Shown in pieces: positions 45,701-55,618 of a stretch of 64,000 bases of DNA (positions are counted from its first letter, which is position 1; every line of letters starts with the position of its first letter). The notes beneath the pieces are model-generated. The model saw nothing but the letters and a program-made list of their open reading frames with translations. It had not been told where the DNA came from and made no database searches. This DNA is from Lingula anatina (Eukaryota; Brachiopoda; Lingulata; Lingulida; Lingulidae), in contig NW_019775740.1 of NCBI RefSeq assembly GCF_001039355.2, positions 41,428-105,427 of the forward strand. The letters are read 5' to 3'. Both the position numbers and the translations under genes were made by a program.

Positions 45701-48541
45701 TCAAACATAATTACCTTTAATAGTATAATTAATTTCTTTACTTCGGCGTCATACATAGAGACCGCCGCATTACTCAAAAGCTATTGCACTATAACATATT
45801 ACGTCATATTACTTCGTATGATCTTTATGTCGGACCCGACAATGAGTACAAGTTTTATCTTACCTTTTCCCTGCTTTTGTGTTTCTTTCTTTGGGGTTTT
45901 TCCCTTTTTTCCTTTTGTAACTTTGGTTTTCTCTATTTCATAGTCGCTATCTTCCTCATCTTCCATGTCAAAATCTTCATCTTCCTCATCCTCAGATTCT
46001 TTACCTTTAGATAAACAATACACCATAAACATTTAACCCTTCAAATACACAGTTCAATCTAAGAGGCAAGTTAAACTATAAACTTAGATCAGAATGAATT
46101 TGGTACTTTTTATAATTAATGTATGGTAAACAAAAAGAAAAAAACATGACATTAGCAATAAATCCAAATTTTCCATTATTACATGTAGTATCTTCTGGTT
46201 CAATAACATGTTATATGTGAAAAAATGAATTTACCTTTTAATTCCTTATCTATACTGAAGTCATCATCACAATCAGTAACAACTCCCTTCTGTTTTGAAG
46301 TCTCATCTTCCTGATCCTCCTCCTCCTCCTCCTCATCATCACTCATCAGCTTCCGCTTCTTGTTGGCATCAGCGGCAGCTTTCCTCTTTGCTCTTGGCTT
46401 GGTGTCATCATCTTTAATCTCTACAGATCCCAGCTCTTCTATAGCATCAAGGTCCGGCATCTGTGCTGCATCTTGAAGAAAACATGGGAGATTCAATTAA
46501 AACAGAAAACAGATTCAATAAATTCATTGCCAACAATAACTTTATCAAAAAAAAAAAAAAAAAACTCGCTTATTTAATGGACCACCAAAAGAAAAAAACT
46601 ATGACTTAAACTTTTTCCTGTATAAGCACTACTGCCTTACAGGGAAAGATAAAGGATTTCTTCATACTTTGCCCTGCATTTTCCTTGTTACATTCTTTCT
46701 TGCCTTCATCTTTTGGTATTTGTGTTGAAGTTTCAAGGGGTGGAGGCAGCTGAGTTTCAGACATGGACAGCTCAAGTGCCAGTTGTAACTCTTTATCAAA
46801 CACCCTCTCCTCAACTGCCGTTCTTCTTCAGTAAAAAAAAAAAATAAGAAATCAAACAATTACTTGTACCTTGGTTAAAACATATGTTGTTTAACATACT
46901 TTACCCCTTGTGTAAACTGCAAAATTTAAGAAAATATGCAAACATGGATTTCTACTCCTGATCATGATGGGACATAGACTTGCCCTTCAAGAAATCGACG
47001 GAAAATAGCTCTTTTTCAAATTTGAATGGGCACTATAGAAAACATATAACAGCTAAAGCTCTCAAATTAGGCACATAGGTGTGATAGCATGTGAAGAATA
47101 AGTTCCGTAAATTTCAATCCAAGCAGTTAAGTACATTTTGAGACAGAATGCTTTAAATGTGCAGCAAACCGTAACGCTAATCCCTTCAAGATCTCGACGA
47201 AAACCGGAAGTGCGTCATGACGTCACTCGCTTGTACTTGGAAAGCTGCTGGGTGATTTTCCGATGAGAAATATTTCGTGGCTTATACAAATGTTCGGAAA
47301 ATGACCATGCTGATAAAAGAAAATTCATTTATCAAAACTGAAACTACGTAATTACATAGAAAAACATTGTGCATTTCTGACCTCTACTTGTCAGTGTAAA
47401 CAAAGTGTACTGAACGCATCGCAAGCAAGCACGTGAATGCCGCGTTTGATACTTTGTATCAGACGCTTCATTTTACTTGACAACACAGTGTTTACGATGG
47501 GCATGACAGGAAAAACAGTGCAAAAAACATGCACTTCCGGTTTTCGTCGATTTCTTGAAGGCATCGATTTCTTGAAGGGCGAGTCTAAGTTTTTTTTTTT
47601 TTTTTTTTTTTTTTTTGGGGGGGGGAAGGGGGTGGTGAAAGGACAAATAAATTATAGAGCAGACAATATTGAGTAGAACAAAATGCTGGTAGGTATTCCT
47701 TCTCTAAATATTGAAGTGGATTTAAAGTCACAGTCTAGAGTTATAATTCTGGCAGGAATCCAAAGCTAAAACTCTACTTAAAATACTTACTTTTTTGACT
47801 TCTTTGCACTTGCTTCAATATTCTGTGTTTTTTTAGGTTTGCTCTCCTTTGTTGAAAGTTTGGTCTTTTTTGAAGGTGGTGGCGTTGGGGTTGCAAAATC
47901 ATCTAAATATGAATTTTATTCTTTCTACAAATCAGTATATATTTCATGTGAGGTTGTAGACAACAAAAAAGCAGCTGCCTCTATTTTGTAATTTGCATCA
48001 AGTGAACATCAAAAACTGGAATTAATTCAATTTCATCAGAGATATTGGAAAGAAGGTGTTTTATCCTTTTACTAGTAATTACTAACATTATCTGTAATGT
48101 CTTTACGTTGCTATAATCACATTAAACAAAGCATTCATTTTAAACATGTTGATCTCCAGGTGAATGATATGTATTGACAATAAAATGGTTAATATGAAAC
48201 AAGTGAAGAATAACAGTTATTACCATCACTGCCGCCATCTTCATCCCCAAAGGTTGCATAATCTACCACTTTCTTGGCTCTAACATTAAAGGAAAGAAAC
48301 AGTATTGAAGAAGTTCCAGTTGGCACATAACACATTTTACTATTTCTCACTGCAATTTAGGATAAGAACTTAAATATGAGTTATTCGACATAAATGCAAA
48401 TAATGGAATGCCAGCTGAGACTGCAACTGAAAACGAAGTTGCAATGGCAATGTCAACAACTTATCACCAATATCTGCTCATTGATCCTGAAGTGCAATGA
48501 TCTGTATTTCTCGTTTACCTGGACGATTTTCTCTCTGACAT
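42708..48541 (-). CDS. RAD51AP1: RAD51-associated protein 1
   Basis: Eight exons (plus limits): 48519-48541, 48224-48279, 47791-47902, 46668-46825, 46235-46471, 45864-46004, 43222-43422, 42708-42847. All phases agree and yield 355 aa, the size of vertebrate RAD51AP1. The N-terminus (AKKVVDYATFGDEDGGSDDD) matches the conserved start of the family. The second conserved block is VFDKELQLALELSMSE. The centre is acidic and Lys-rich (nuclear, DNA-binding character). Near the end come APKWKPP and the RAD51-binding C-terminal motif GLRLGLSRNIRVSKPLH. The protein stimulates RAD51 strand invasion in homologous recombination. Introns carry an LTR-like element and a foldback element. Exon 1 is present twice (48519-48541 and 48759-48781) because of an assembly overlap. 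It is divergent from CBR4, less than 0.6 kb away. Confidence 0.92.
43581..45841. mobile_element. LTR-retrotransposon-like element or solo-LTR/full-length allele pair
   Basis: Near-identical 530-base direct repeats at 43581-44111 and 45312-45841 begin TGTCC and end GACA, the TG...CA form of LTRs. They differ by a handful of substitutions and a 1-base indel. ATGAA precedes the left repeat and ATGAG follows the right one, a near 5-bp target duplication. The 1.2-kb interior (44112-45302) has no recognisable gag, protease or polymerase; a GC-richer patch at 44404-44632 is open on both strands. A single n at 45303 marks a contig join just left of the second repeat, so the right repeat may be a solo LTR from the other haplotype. 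It sits in a RAD51AP1 intron. Confidence 0.6.
46977..47588. mobile_element. Foldback element in a RAD51AP1 intron
   Basis: The left end CTTGCCCTTCAAGAAATCGACG is complemented at the right end by CGATTTCTTGAAGGGCGAG. A second, inner pair (CTCGACGAAAACCGGAAGTGC near 47193 and GCACTTCCGGTTTTCGTCGA near 47531) nests within. The interior is CpG-richer than the surrounding intron. No coding capacity seen. Confidence 0.65.
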
Positions 48542-48966
48542 CCCAGATAAATTCTAAACATCAAATGTATGTAAATCCATGGAGCTGAAACGCAGTGAAA
48601 TGAAGTCGCAGTGAACCTTTTCCAAAATTTACAAAGAAATTTCCCTCCAACATGAAAAGTAGTTTTAACAGCACCGATGCTAAATTATTAGGTTCAGGTC
48701 AAGAGATGCCAATTGCACGTACTTTGNCGAAGTGCAATGATCTATATTTCTCGTTTACCTGGACGATTTTCTCTCTGACATCCCAGATAAATTCTAAACA
48801 TCAAATGTATGTAAATCCATGGAGCTGAAACGCAGTGAAATGAAGTCGCAGTGTACCTTTTCCAAAATTTACAAAGAAATTTCCCTCCAACATGAAAAGT
48901 AGTTTTAACAGCACCGATGCTAAATTATTAGGTTCAGGTCAAGAGATGCCAATTGCACGTACTTTG
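48488..48966. repeat. Direct 236-base duplication across a single n (assembly overlap)
   Basis: 48490-48726 and 48729-48966 are almost identical, with an n at 48727. Each contains RAD51AP1 exon 1. The pattern matches the other joins in the window. Confidence 0.85.
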
Positions 48967-49128
48967 ATAATACTAAATTTTTATGTAAATGTTTAAAATT
49001 CATGATGTTAATACTTATTTGTTCAATATTCAATTAGACGCCATGCTTATAAGCTATCTTTTAAATAAAACCATCAGCGACCACTTGGCCAGTCTTGGAT
49101 GCTTTCAGGCAGATAGTAACATGGCCAG
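48782..49128. promoter_or_regulatory. Bidirectional promoter region between RAD51AP1 and CBR4
   Basis: The start codons of the two divergent genes are 347 bases apart if the right-hand copy of RAD51AP1 exon 1 is used, or 587 bases with the left-hand copy. No TATA box is obvious on either strand. The shared interval must hold both 5' leaders, implying a common core promoter. Confidence 0.55.
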
Positions 49129-52100
49129 ATGAGCCACAGCAGGGTGTGCGCTGTGTTTGGTGGCACCAGGGGAATAGGAAAAGCTATATCAGAAAGATTT
49201 CTGCGTGAGGGCTTCAAGGTCGCCGTTTTAGGAAGAGACCCAGAAGCCATTTCAAAATGTATGAATGATTAATTTAATTAACATGATTTCAACAGTTATA
49301 CAATGTGCATTATGGTTTTTTGGTTTACCTTGCATCTATATATGGGCCCAACTCCCAAGGTTTTTATAAGCTCTTTATCAACATGGGGTAAAATTGTGCC
49401 AGTTCGTGTAATAATGAACTGTCACCAAAGCATTTTTTTTTACTCATGCAATTGAAAATGAACTGATTATATATATCCCTGATTGCTTGACTTTCCTAAA
49501 AAACTATATTCCCAAGATTTTAAAAATTTTTAATATTGAAATATTAATCATGAATGATAGTGATACATATGGGCATATGTGGTGTGTCATTGCAGGTGGC
49601 CACAGTGTCTATTAGCAGATTAGATGCCAAGCTTTTTAGTGGGTCACCATACAGGCTCGTAGCTAGGGGGGGGGTTCGGGGGATTCGAAAGAACCACCCT
49701 TTTTGCCGGGAAAAGGTCCACTCTGGGTAAAATTTGACCTATGTACTTGAGGATTTTATGGTAAAAGNCATTTTTTTTACTCATGCAATTGAAAATGAAC
49801 TGATTATATATATCCCTGATTGCTTGACTTTCCTAAAAAAACTATATTCCCAAGATTTAAAAATTTTTAATATTGAAATATTAATCATGAATGATAGTGA
49901 TACATATGGGCATATGTGGTGTGTCATTGCAGGTGGCCACAGTGTCTATTAGCAGATTAGATGCCAAGCTTTTTAGTGGGTCACCATACAGGCTCGTAGC
50001 TAGGGGGGGGGTTCGGGGGATTCGAAAGAACCACCCTTTTTGCCGGGAAAAGGTCCACTCTGGGTAAAATTTGACCTATGTACTTGAGGATTTTATGGTA
50101 AAAGATCCACTTTTTCAGAAAACAACCCCCCCCCCCCCTCTGAAATTGCTGGCTACAGGCCTGCCATATTTGGCCCACGGACTAATTTGTCAGCTGTTCT
50201 GAATGCAGCCTACGTGTGCTATTTTCTTAGCTGGATCAACTAAAAGGATATCCAGTAGCAGGTGGAAATTAATTTTTGTGAGTAAGCAAAACTATATAAA
50301 ATTTATTTACAAGTACACTGTATATGTAACTCATTTTAGATCAGGAGAAGAATGTGAATGAGGATAGAATCTTGGCTTTACATTGCGATGTCACATCAAG
50401 TACGTCAGTGGAAGATTCCGTCCAATCCATCCTGGTCAAGTACGGACACATCAGTGTCCTGGTCAACTGTGCTGGGGTCAACAGGGACAGACTGCTGCTG
50501 AGAACTTCAATGACAGACATCAATGAACAGATCAATACAAATCTGACTGGTACCATATTAACATGTCAGGCTGTGGTGAGGCATATGATCCAGAACAAGA
50601 GTGGCAGCATCATTAACATAGGTTAGGAAAGGAAAGGTGTGAGGATCAAGTTGAAGAGGCTGGAACACTTAAGGGCTCTTCCCAATGAATCTATTAATAT
50701 TCCTCATAGATTAATCCAGATCTGGGGGGACTCTTGCTGAATGCAATCAGATTAACTAAATGACATGCCTCTTGTTTGTAATGTACTCTTATAATTTTCA
50801 GATTTTTTGTAACCTACTCAACACCAAGTGGAGGCATGTCATGTACAGTACTTTCGTCCTTGGTATCTGTACTGTGTTGTTATTTGCAAAATGATGCCAA
50901 AATTGGTGACTTGAACCAGAACCAATTCTGGCTTCATGTGAGTAAAAGGTTTAATTTTGATCTTACTAATGTTTGGAAAGGGGTGAAGTGTGTTCTTTAT
51001 AATAATTTGTCACATATTTATTTAATTTTTTTTTTAATTTTTCTTTCAAGGTAGCATAGTTGGACTGAAAGGCAACCAAGGGCAGTGTGTATATAGTGCA
51101 ACAAAGGCTGGGTTGGTTGGATTTACAAAGTCTTTGGCCAAAGAAGTAGCATCAAGAGGGATATAACAGTTAACTTGATTGCTCCTGGTTTGTAGAAAAT
51201 GTCTTTATTTTGGGGAAAGCTAACATAAGAAGATCATTTTTAAGACAAGTAATATGTTTGCCCTGTAAAATCCTATATTTTTTGGCACATGAATATTCAG
51301 TACTGGCAGTAGAGGTAGCATGGACAGCCAGCCAACAGTGCTTAACATGTACTGTAACACCAAAAGCTGAATGAATTATTATTATTAGTATAAAGCCTCT
51401 GCAAAATGCAATGAAGCAAAATTTAAATTTACACTNTTGAATTGAAAATTGAATTGAATATAATTTTCAGATTTTTTGTAACCTACTCAACACCAAGTGG
51501 AGGCATGTCATGTACAGTACTTTTGTCCTTGGTATCTGTACTGTGTTGTTATTTGCAAAATGATGCCAAAATTGGTGACTTGAACCAGAACCAATTCTGG
51601 CTTCATGTGAGTAAAAGGTTTAATTTTGATCTTACTAATGTTTGGAAAGGGGTGAAGTGTGTCCTTTATAATAATTTGTCACATATTTATTTTTTTTTTT
51701 TTTTAATTTTTCTTTCAAGGTAGCATAGTTGGACTGAAAGGCAACCAAGGGCAGTGTGTGTATAGTGCAACAAAGGCAGGGTTGGTTGGATTCACAAAAT
51801 CTTTGGCCAAAGAAGTAGCATCAAGAGGGATAACAGTTAACTTGATTGCTCCTGGTTTGTAGAAAATGTCTTTATTTTGGGGAAAGCTAACATAAGAAGA
51901 TCATTTTTAAGACAAGTAATATGTTTGCCATGTAAAATCCTATATTTTTTGGCACGTNGGCGAGTGCCGGGAATGATAGATTAAAGGTTGGTAAATCGCG
52001 GAAAAGCAGTGTTAACCTCGGGATAAATCAGGATAAATCAATTTTGGCGCGAAAATCCTCTTTTGTGCCCTTTTAATTTCATTACAAACTTGTATGATGT

Positions 52101-52753
52101 ACATGTACCAAACTTTCTAGAAAATTGCATCTCATTTTCTGTATGAAGTGGTACTTTTGGGAAAAAATGCAAACAACTCTTTCAACCAAAGAAGTATGCT
52201 TTTTCTGCTAAGCATGATGTTTTTATCCATAGGTTTTATAGAAACTGATATGACAGCCACGTTGTCCTCACATCAGCTAGATACAGTCATCAAGAGGATT
52301 CCCCTGAAGAAGTTGGGCCAGCCACAGGAAGTGGCAGAGGTAGCAATGTACTTAGCAGGTGCTTCCTATATAACTGGTCAGGTAGGTAGAGAAAACCAGG
52401 AACACAAAGAAAATGAGTTCAGTATGTTTGCAGTGCCAGAAATAAGTTTACTTGATATTTCATATTCTACACATTAGTTAATGATTAACAGTATATTTAG
52501 TTTCTCATTATTTACCGATGATGTTATACTGTTACAAATAATCCAGAAAAGTATGGAAAAAATTCAAGAAATGTGAAAAAATTTATTTTTCAAATAAAAT
52601 AATTATGTTAAGATAAAAAAATTACATTATGTTTGAAATTTAAAAATTATTTGACTATGATATTTTGATTGCAGTTATAATAGAGACCATATTGATATTT
52701 CTCTCCTCCAGGTTTTGTGTGTAGATGGTGGATTGGGTATTAGTATCCCATGA
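49129..52753 (+). CDS. CBR4: Carbonyl reductase family member 4 (SDR, 3-oxoacyl-ACP reductase-like)
   Basis: Five exons: 49129-49258, 50340-50621, 51720-51854 (second assembled copy), 52233-52381, 52712-52753. Phases agree and give 245 aa, close to human CBR4. The Rossmann NADP-binding GGTRGIG is at residues 10-16 ([12 protein letters not shown]), then NCAGVNRD, the catalytic serine region GSIINIGSIVG, the YSATK tyrosine-lysine pair, and [14 protein letters not shown]. The C-terminus [10 protein letters not shown] is typical. In mammals CBR4 pairs with HSD17B8 in a mitochondrial 3-ketoacyl-ACP reductase and also reduces quinones. The first copy of exon 3 (51051-51187) carries a 2-base insertion giving an in-frame TAA; the second copy is intact. 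AATAAA at 52766-52771 is the likely poly(A) signal. Confidence 0.93.
49429..50105. repeat. Direct 340-base duplication across a single n (assembly overlap)
   Basis: 49429-49767 and 49769-50105 are nearly identical and meet at an n at 49768. Both include the left part of a CAGGC-family MITE. Intronic to CBR4. Confidence 0.85.
49946..50210. mobile_element. Half MITE (TTCAGAA family) split by a CAGGC-family MITE
   Basis: 49946-49988 and 50164-50210 together match one half of the 19702-19872 element in reverse orientation (TGTCTATTAGCAGATTAGATG ... CTGTTCTGAATGCAGCC). A complete CAGGC-family element interrupts it at 49989-50163, from CAGGCTCGTAGC to GCTACAGGCCTG, and has duplicated CCATA (49984-49988 and 50164-50168). 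This shows the order of insertion: the TTCAGAA-family element came first. Confidence 0.8.
50780..51958. repeat. Direct ~500-base duplication bounded by single n's (assembly overlap), duplicating CBR4 exon 3
   Basis: About 50792-51288 and 51460-51955 are nearly identical. Single n's at 51436 and 51959 bound the second copy, as if a short contig of the other haplotype had been inserted. CBR4 exon 3 appears at 51051-51187 and 51720-51854. Confidence 0.85.
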
Positions 52754-53289
52754 ACAACATTTTAAAATAAAATAGTAAGTGTTTTTTTTTTTTATGATAA
52801 AAAGTCGATTAATGGGTATAGGTTAAAAGAGGAGTGTTGGTATTTACATACTTGAGCTGAATACTTGACATTTTTTTAAATTACAAAGACTCAGATCACA
52901 TCTTTCATAAAATATGAACATTTAAACAGGGACATTAGTCAAGTTAAAAACAGATCACGTTTCACCCTGATTGATAATTTTTTCCCTGCGTGAAGTGCAA
53001 GGTCACTTGAGTAATAGTGCCCATTCTCAATGAAACTATTGTTCTACACAAATCAATCTAACTGTGGGGGGACTCTTGCTGAATGCAATCAGTTTTACAG
53101 ATTAACATGGCTCCAGTTGTTTCCAAGATATTCGCTTAACAACCAGCTTTTCTGTATACTCAACACCAGGAGCTAGGAGGCGTGTTAATCTGTTAACCTT
53201 TGTATTCAGTGAGAGTCCCTGTGGAGTTTGATTGATCAGTGTAGAATGATAGTTTCATTGGAAATGATCCCATAGAAATAGATACCACG
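52754..53289. other. Converging 3' regions of CBR4 and the unknown 949-aa gene
   Basis: Contains the CBR4 poly(A) signal at 52766-52771 and the foldback element at 53018-53272. No coding exon seen. Confidence 0.6.
53018..53272. mobile_element. Inverted-repeat MITE between CBR4 and the next gene
   Basis: The left arm (CCATTCTCAATGAAACTATTGTTCTACAC... to the region of TTTTACAGATTAAC) and right arm (GTTAATCTGTTAACCTTTG... to GATAGTTTCATTGGAAATG) are diverged reverse complements of about 85 bases each. The GGGGACTCTTGCTGAATGCAATCAG block also occurs at about 50727-50751, a relic of the same family. Confidence 0.65.
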
Positions 53290-55580
53290 TCACTTTCCCT
53301 GGGAAATATTCTTCCATGCAGACATCACTTTGTGTGAGTGGATTGCATTGGATGTCCACAAGATGGCGTTACCAGTAGCCAAATGTCCAGACCCTGCCTT
53401 TCTTGCGGCAGCGACTGCAGTCTGATTAGAAAAGTGTGCCTTGGATTTACTTTGGGCAGCTCGGATCCTCTGTAACAAACTGGACTTCCCTGGCACAAAC
53501 ACTTCAGAGTTCACATTCAGCAACTGCAGATGATTGCGTCCCGTTTCTGCGGGGTGGTTATTGGGTGTGAGCATAGAGGCCGTGTTTTCTAACTTTTCAA
53601 TAGCCTCTTGAGTCTTGCTGTCCACCACAGATGGAGTGGCATGGAGACTGGGAGTTGCCCTTTCTGAAGCAAGCTCCACTCCTCCACAGCTGTGGTCCAT
53701 CCTGATGACAGGGCTGCCAGAAGTACTCCCAGAGTCCAGAGGTTTTGTCGTCTTTGTCCTGCTGCCGGGGCTTCTAAGGGTGTTGGAGACCTGATTGAGT
53801 GAGACGGGCTTCTGTAGGGGGTTGTTCTGGCCCTGATGAGCCACCGCTGACTGGAACAGGTCCTCCACCTTGATCTGCACCAGGTTGTTTGGGTTGATTC
53901 CCTGGGGACGGACGGCCAGCAGGTGCCTGTCTCCAGTGTCCTTCATGGAGGCGTAAGTGGCCAGCTTTTGATTCTGAAGGTAGACAGGGTGAATGGTTCT
54001 TGTGGGGACAGGGTAGCTCTTCTTCTGTTGTATCCTGTCCCGAGTCTGCCAGGACTGAGAGGGCACTGGTTGCTGGTAAGGGGTTGGCTCCCCCATCTGA
54101 CCCTGGCGTACCTGCTGGAGGCTGTAGGTCTGAGGGAGACCACCAGGGGGCAGCTTGCTCACAGGGTGCTGGAAGATTTGACCCTGGATCTGCTGCTGGC
54201 TGCTAGCTTGACCCCCTCCTGCTCCTGGCACATGATACTGCTTCTGCCACTGCTGCCACACCTGCCCCCCTGCCAGGCCCAGGTGTGCCACAGGGGGCGC
54301 CAGCTGGTTCTGCTGCCATGTCTGCACTTGGGGGGTTGGGTCCTGGGCAACGCTGTACTTGGGTTGACAAAACTGGACAGAGGCAGTCTGATGATGATGC
54401 TGATGAGGATGGTGATGTCCACTGTTGTGTGGTACAGTGGCCACCTGGTTTTGTTGTTGGAGCCATTGTTTGCTGCTGTCCTGCACACCTTGAGTCCAGT
54501 GTGCACCAGGCACTTGGCTCGTAGTTGAAAATCCAGGAGACAGCCGGTTAGGATAGGAGGACTGTGGTCGGCCTGTGGCATTGATATAAGTCCATGTCTG
54601 ATGACATTGGGTATGCCAGCCTGAAGGTGGGTAGTCTCCTGACCTCTGCACCTGAAAGGTAACATAAATTCTTAGGCTCTATTCCCATAGGTTTTAGATC
54701 GATCTATCCCCGCGGGGAGTCTCACTAGATTACTTTCAGATAATCCGACTTAAATGTCCGTCCCGCCTACTACAAGCTGTAAGGAGGTAATTAACTTTCG
54801 TGTCCGTCCGGCTGACAGCTATTTAGCGTGAACCCCCAGGGAGTTAGGTCGATCTAAAGTAGGTCGATCTAATCTATGGAAATGGGGTGTAAGACATTTA
54901 TAGTAGATGTGTTTCACAATCTTTAAGCTCCCAAAAACTGGGATCAGGGGGAGGGATCTCTCTTTATTATAAGCAGCAGTTTTAAAAACCCAGAAAATGC
55001 TCCATCTGGTACCTGGGCAATGTGTTTTCTGGGAACCTCTTGTCTGTTTGTAGTCTGAACTGGAATAGGTTGACCCACAAGCTCAGTGGCATCTTTGATC
55101 CCTTTTGTTGTTATCAGCCTTAAAAGAGACAGAAATGAGTGATGTTCTATACGTTGATATAACAGCAGCATTTCAGTCTTTGCCCATATACATGTAGATG
55201 TGATATAATATTATATGCGCAAGTATATGTTACTTGGTCTTCATAGAAAAATCAGTTTGTTGTGATATTGAAATTGATGTTTGACCAAAACAGTTAAAAA
55301 GTATTCGAACTCCATATTTACTTTGTTTTTCTACTGAATTTGACAATTTATCCCTTGAACCAACCTGCTTGGGCTTGTGTACAGTGCAGAGTCGGACGGA
55401 CATGGCTTTATGGGCAGTCTTCGTTTAACATCAGTATCCATTTGGAATTCCTCATGCTGCTGTTGTTCTTCTCTTTTACTGTCAGGCACACTAGGAGAGC
55501 AAAGAAAATGTGAATTGTTTGAATTGATTTTTAAAAGTTTACAATTTAGATTTTTCTTAAATGATCATATTTACACTGGG

Positions 55581-55618
<38 letters not shown>

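Noticed and set aside
53923-54528. Plus-strand 201-codon frame opposite the last exon of the 949-aa gene
   Set aside because: The minus-strand frame is longer, joins six other exons in phase and carries the PAM2-like motif. The plus frame has no splice partners or domain.
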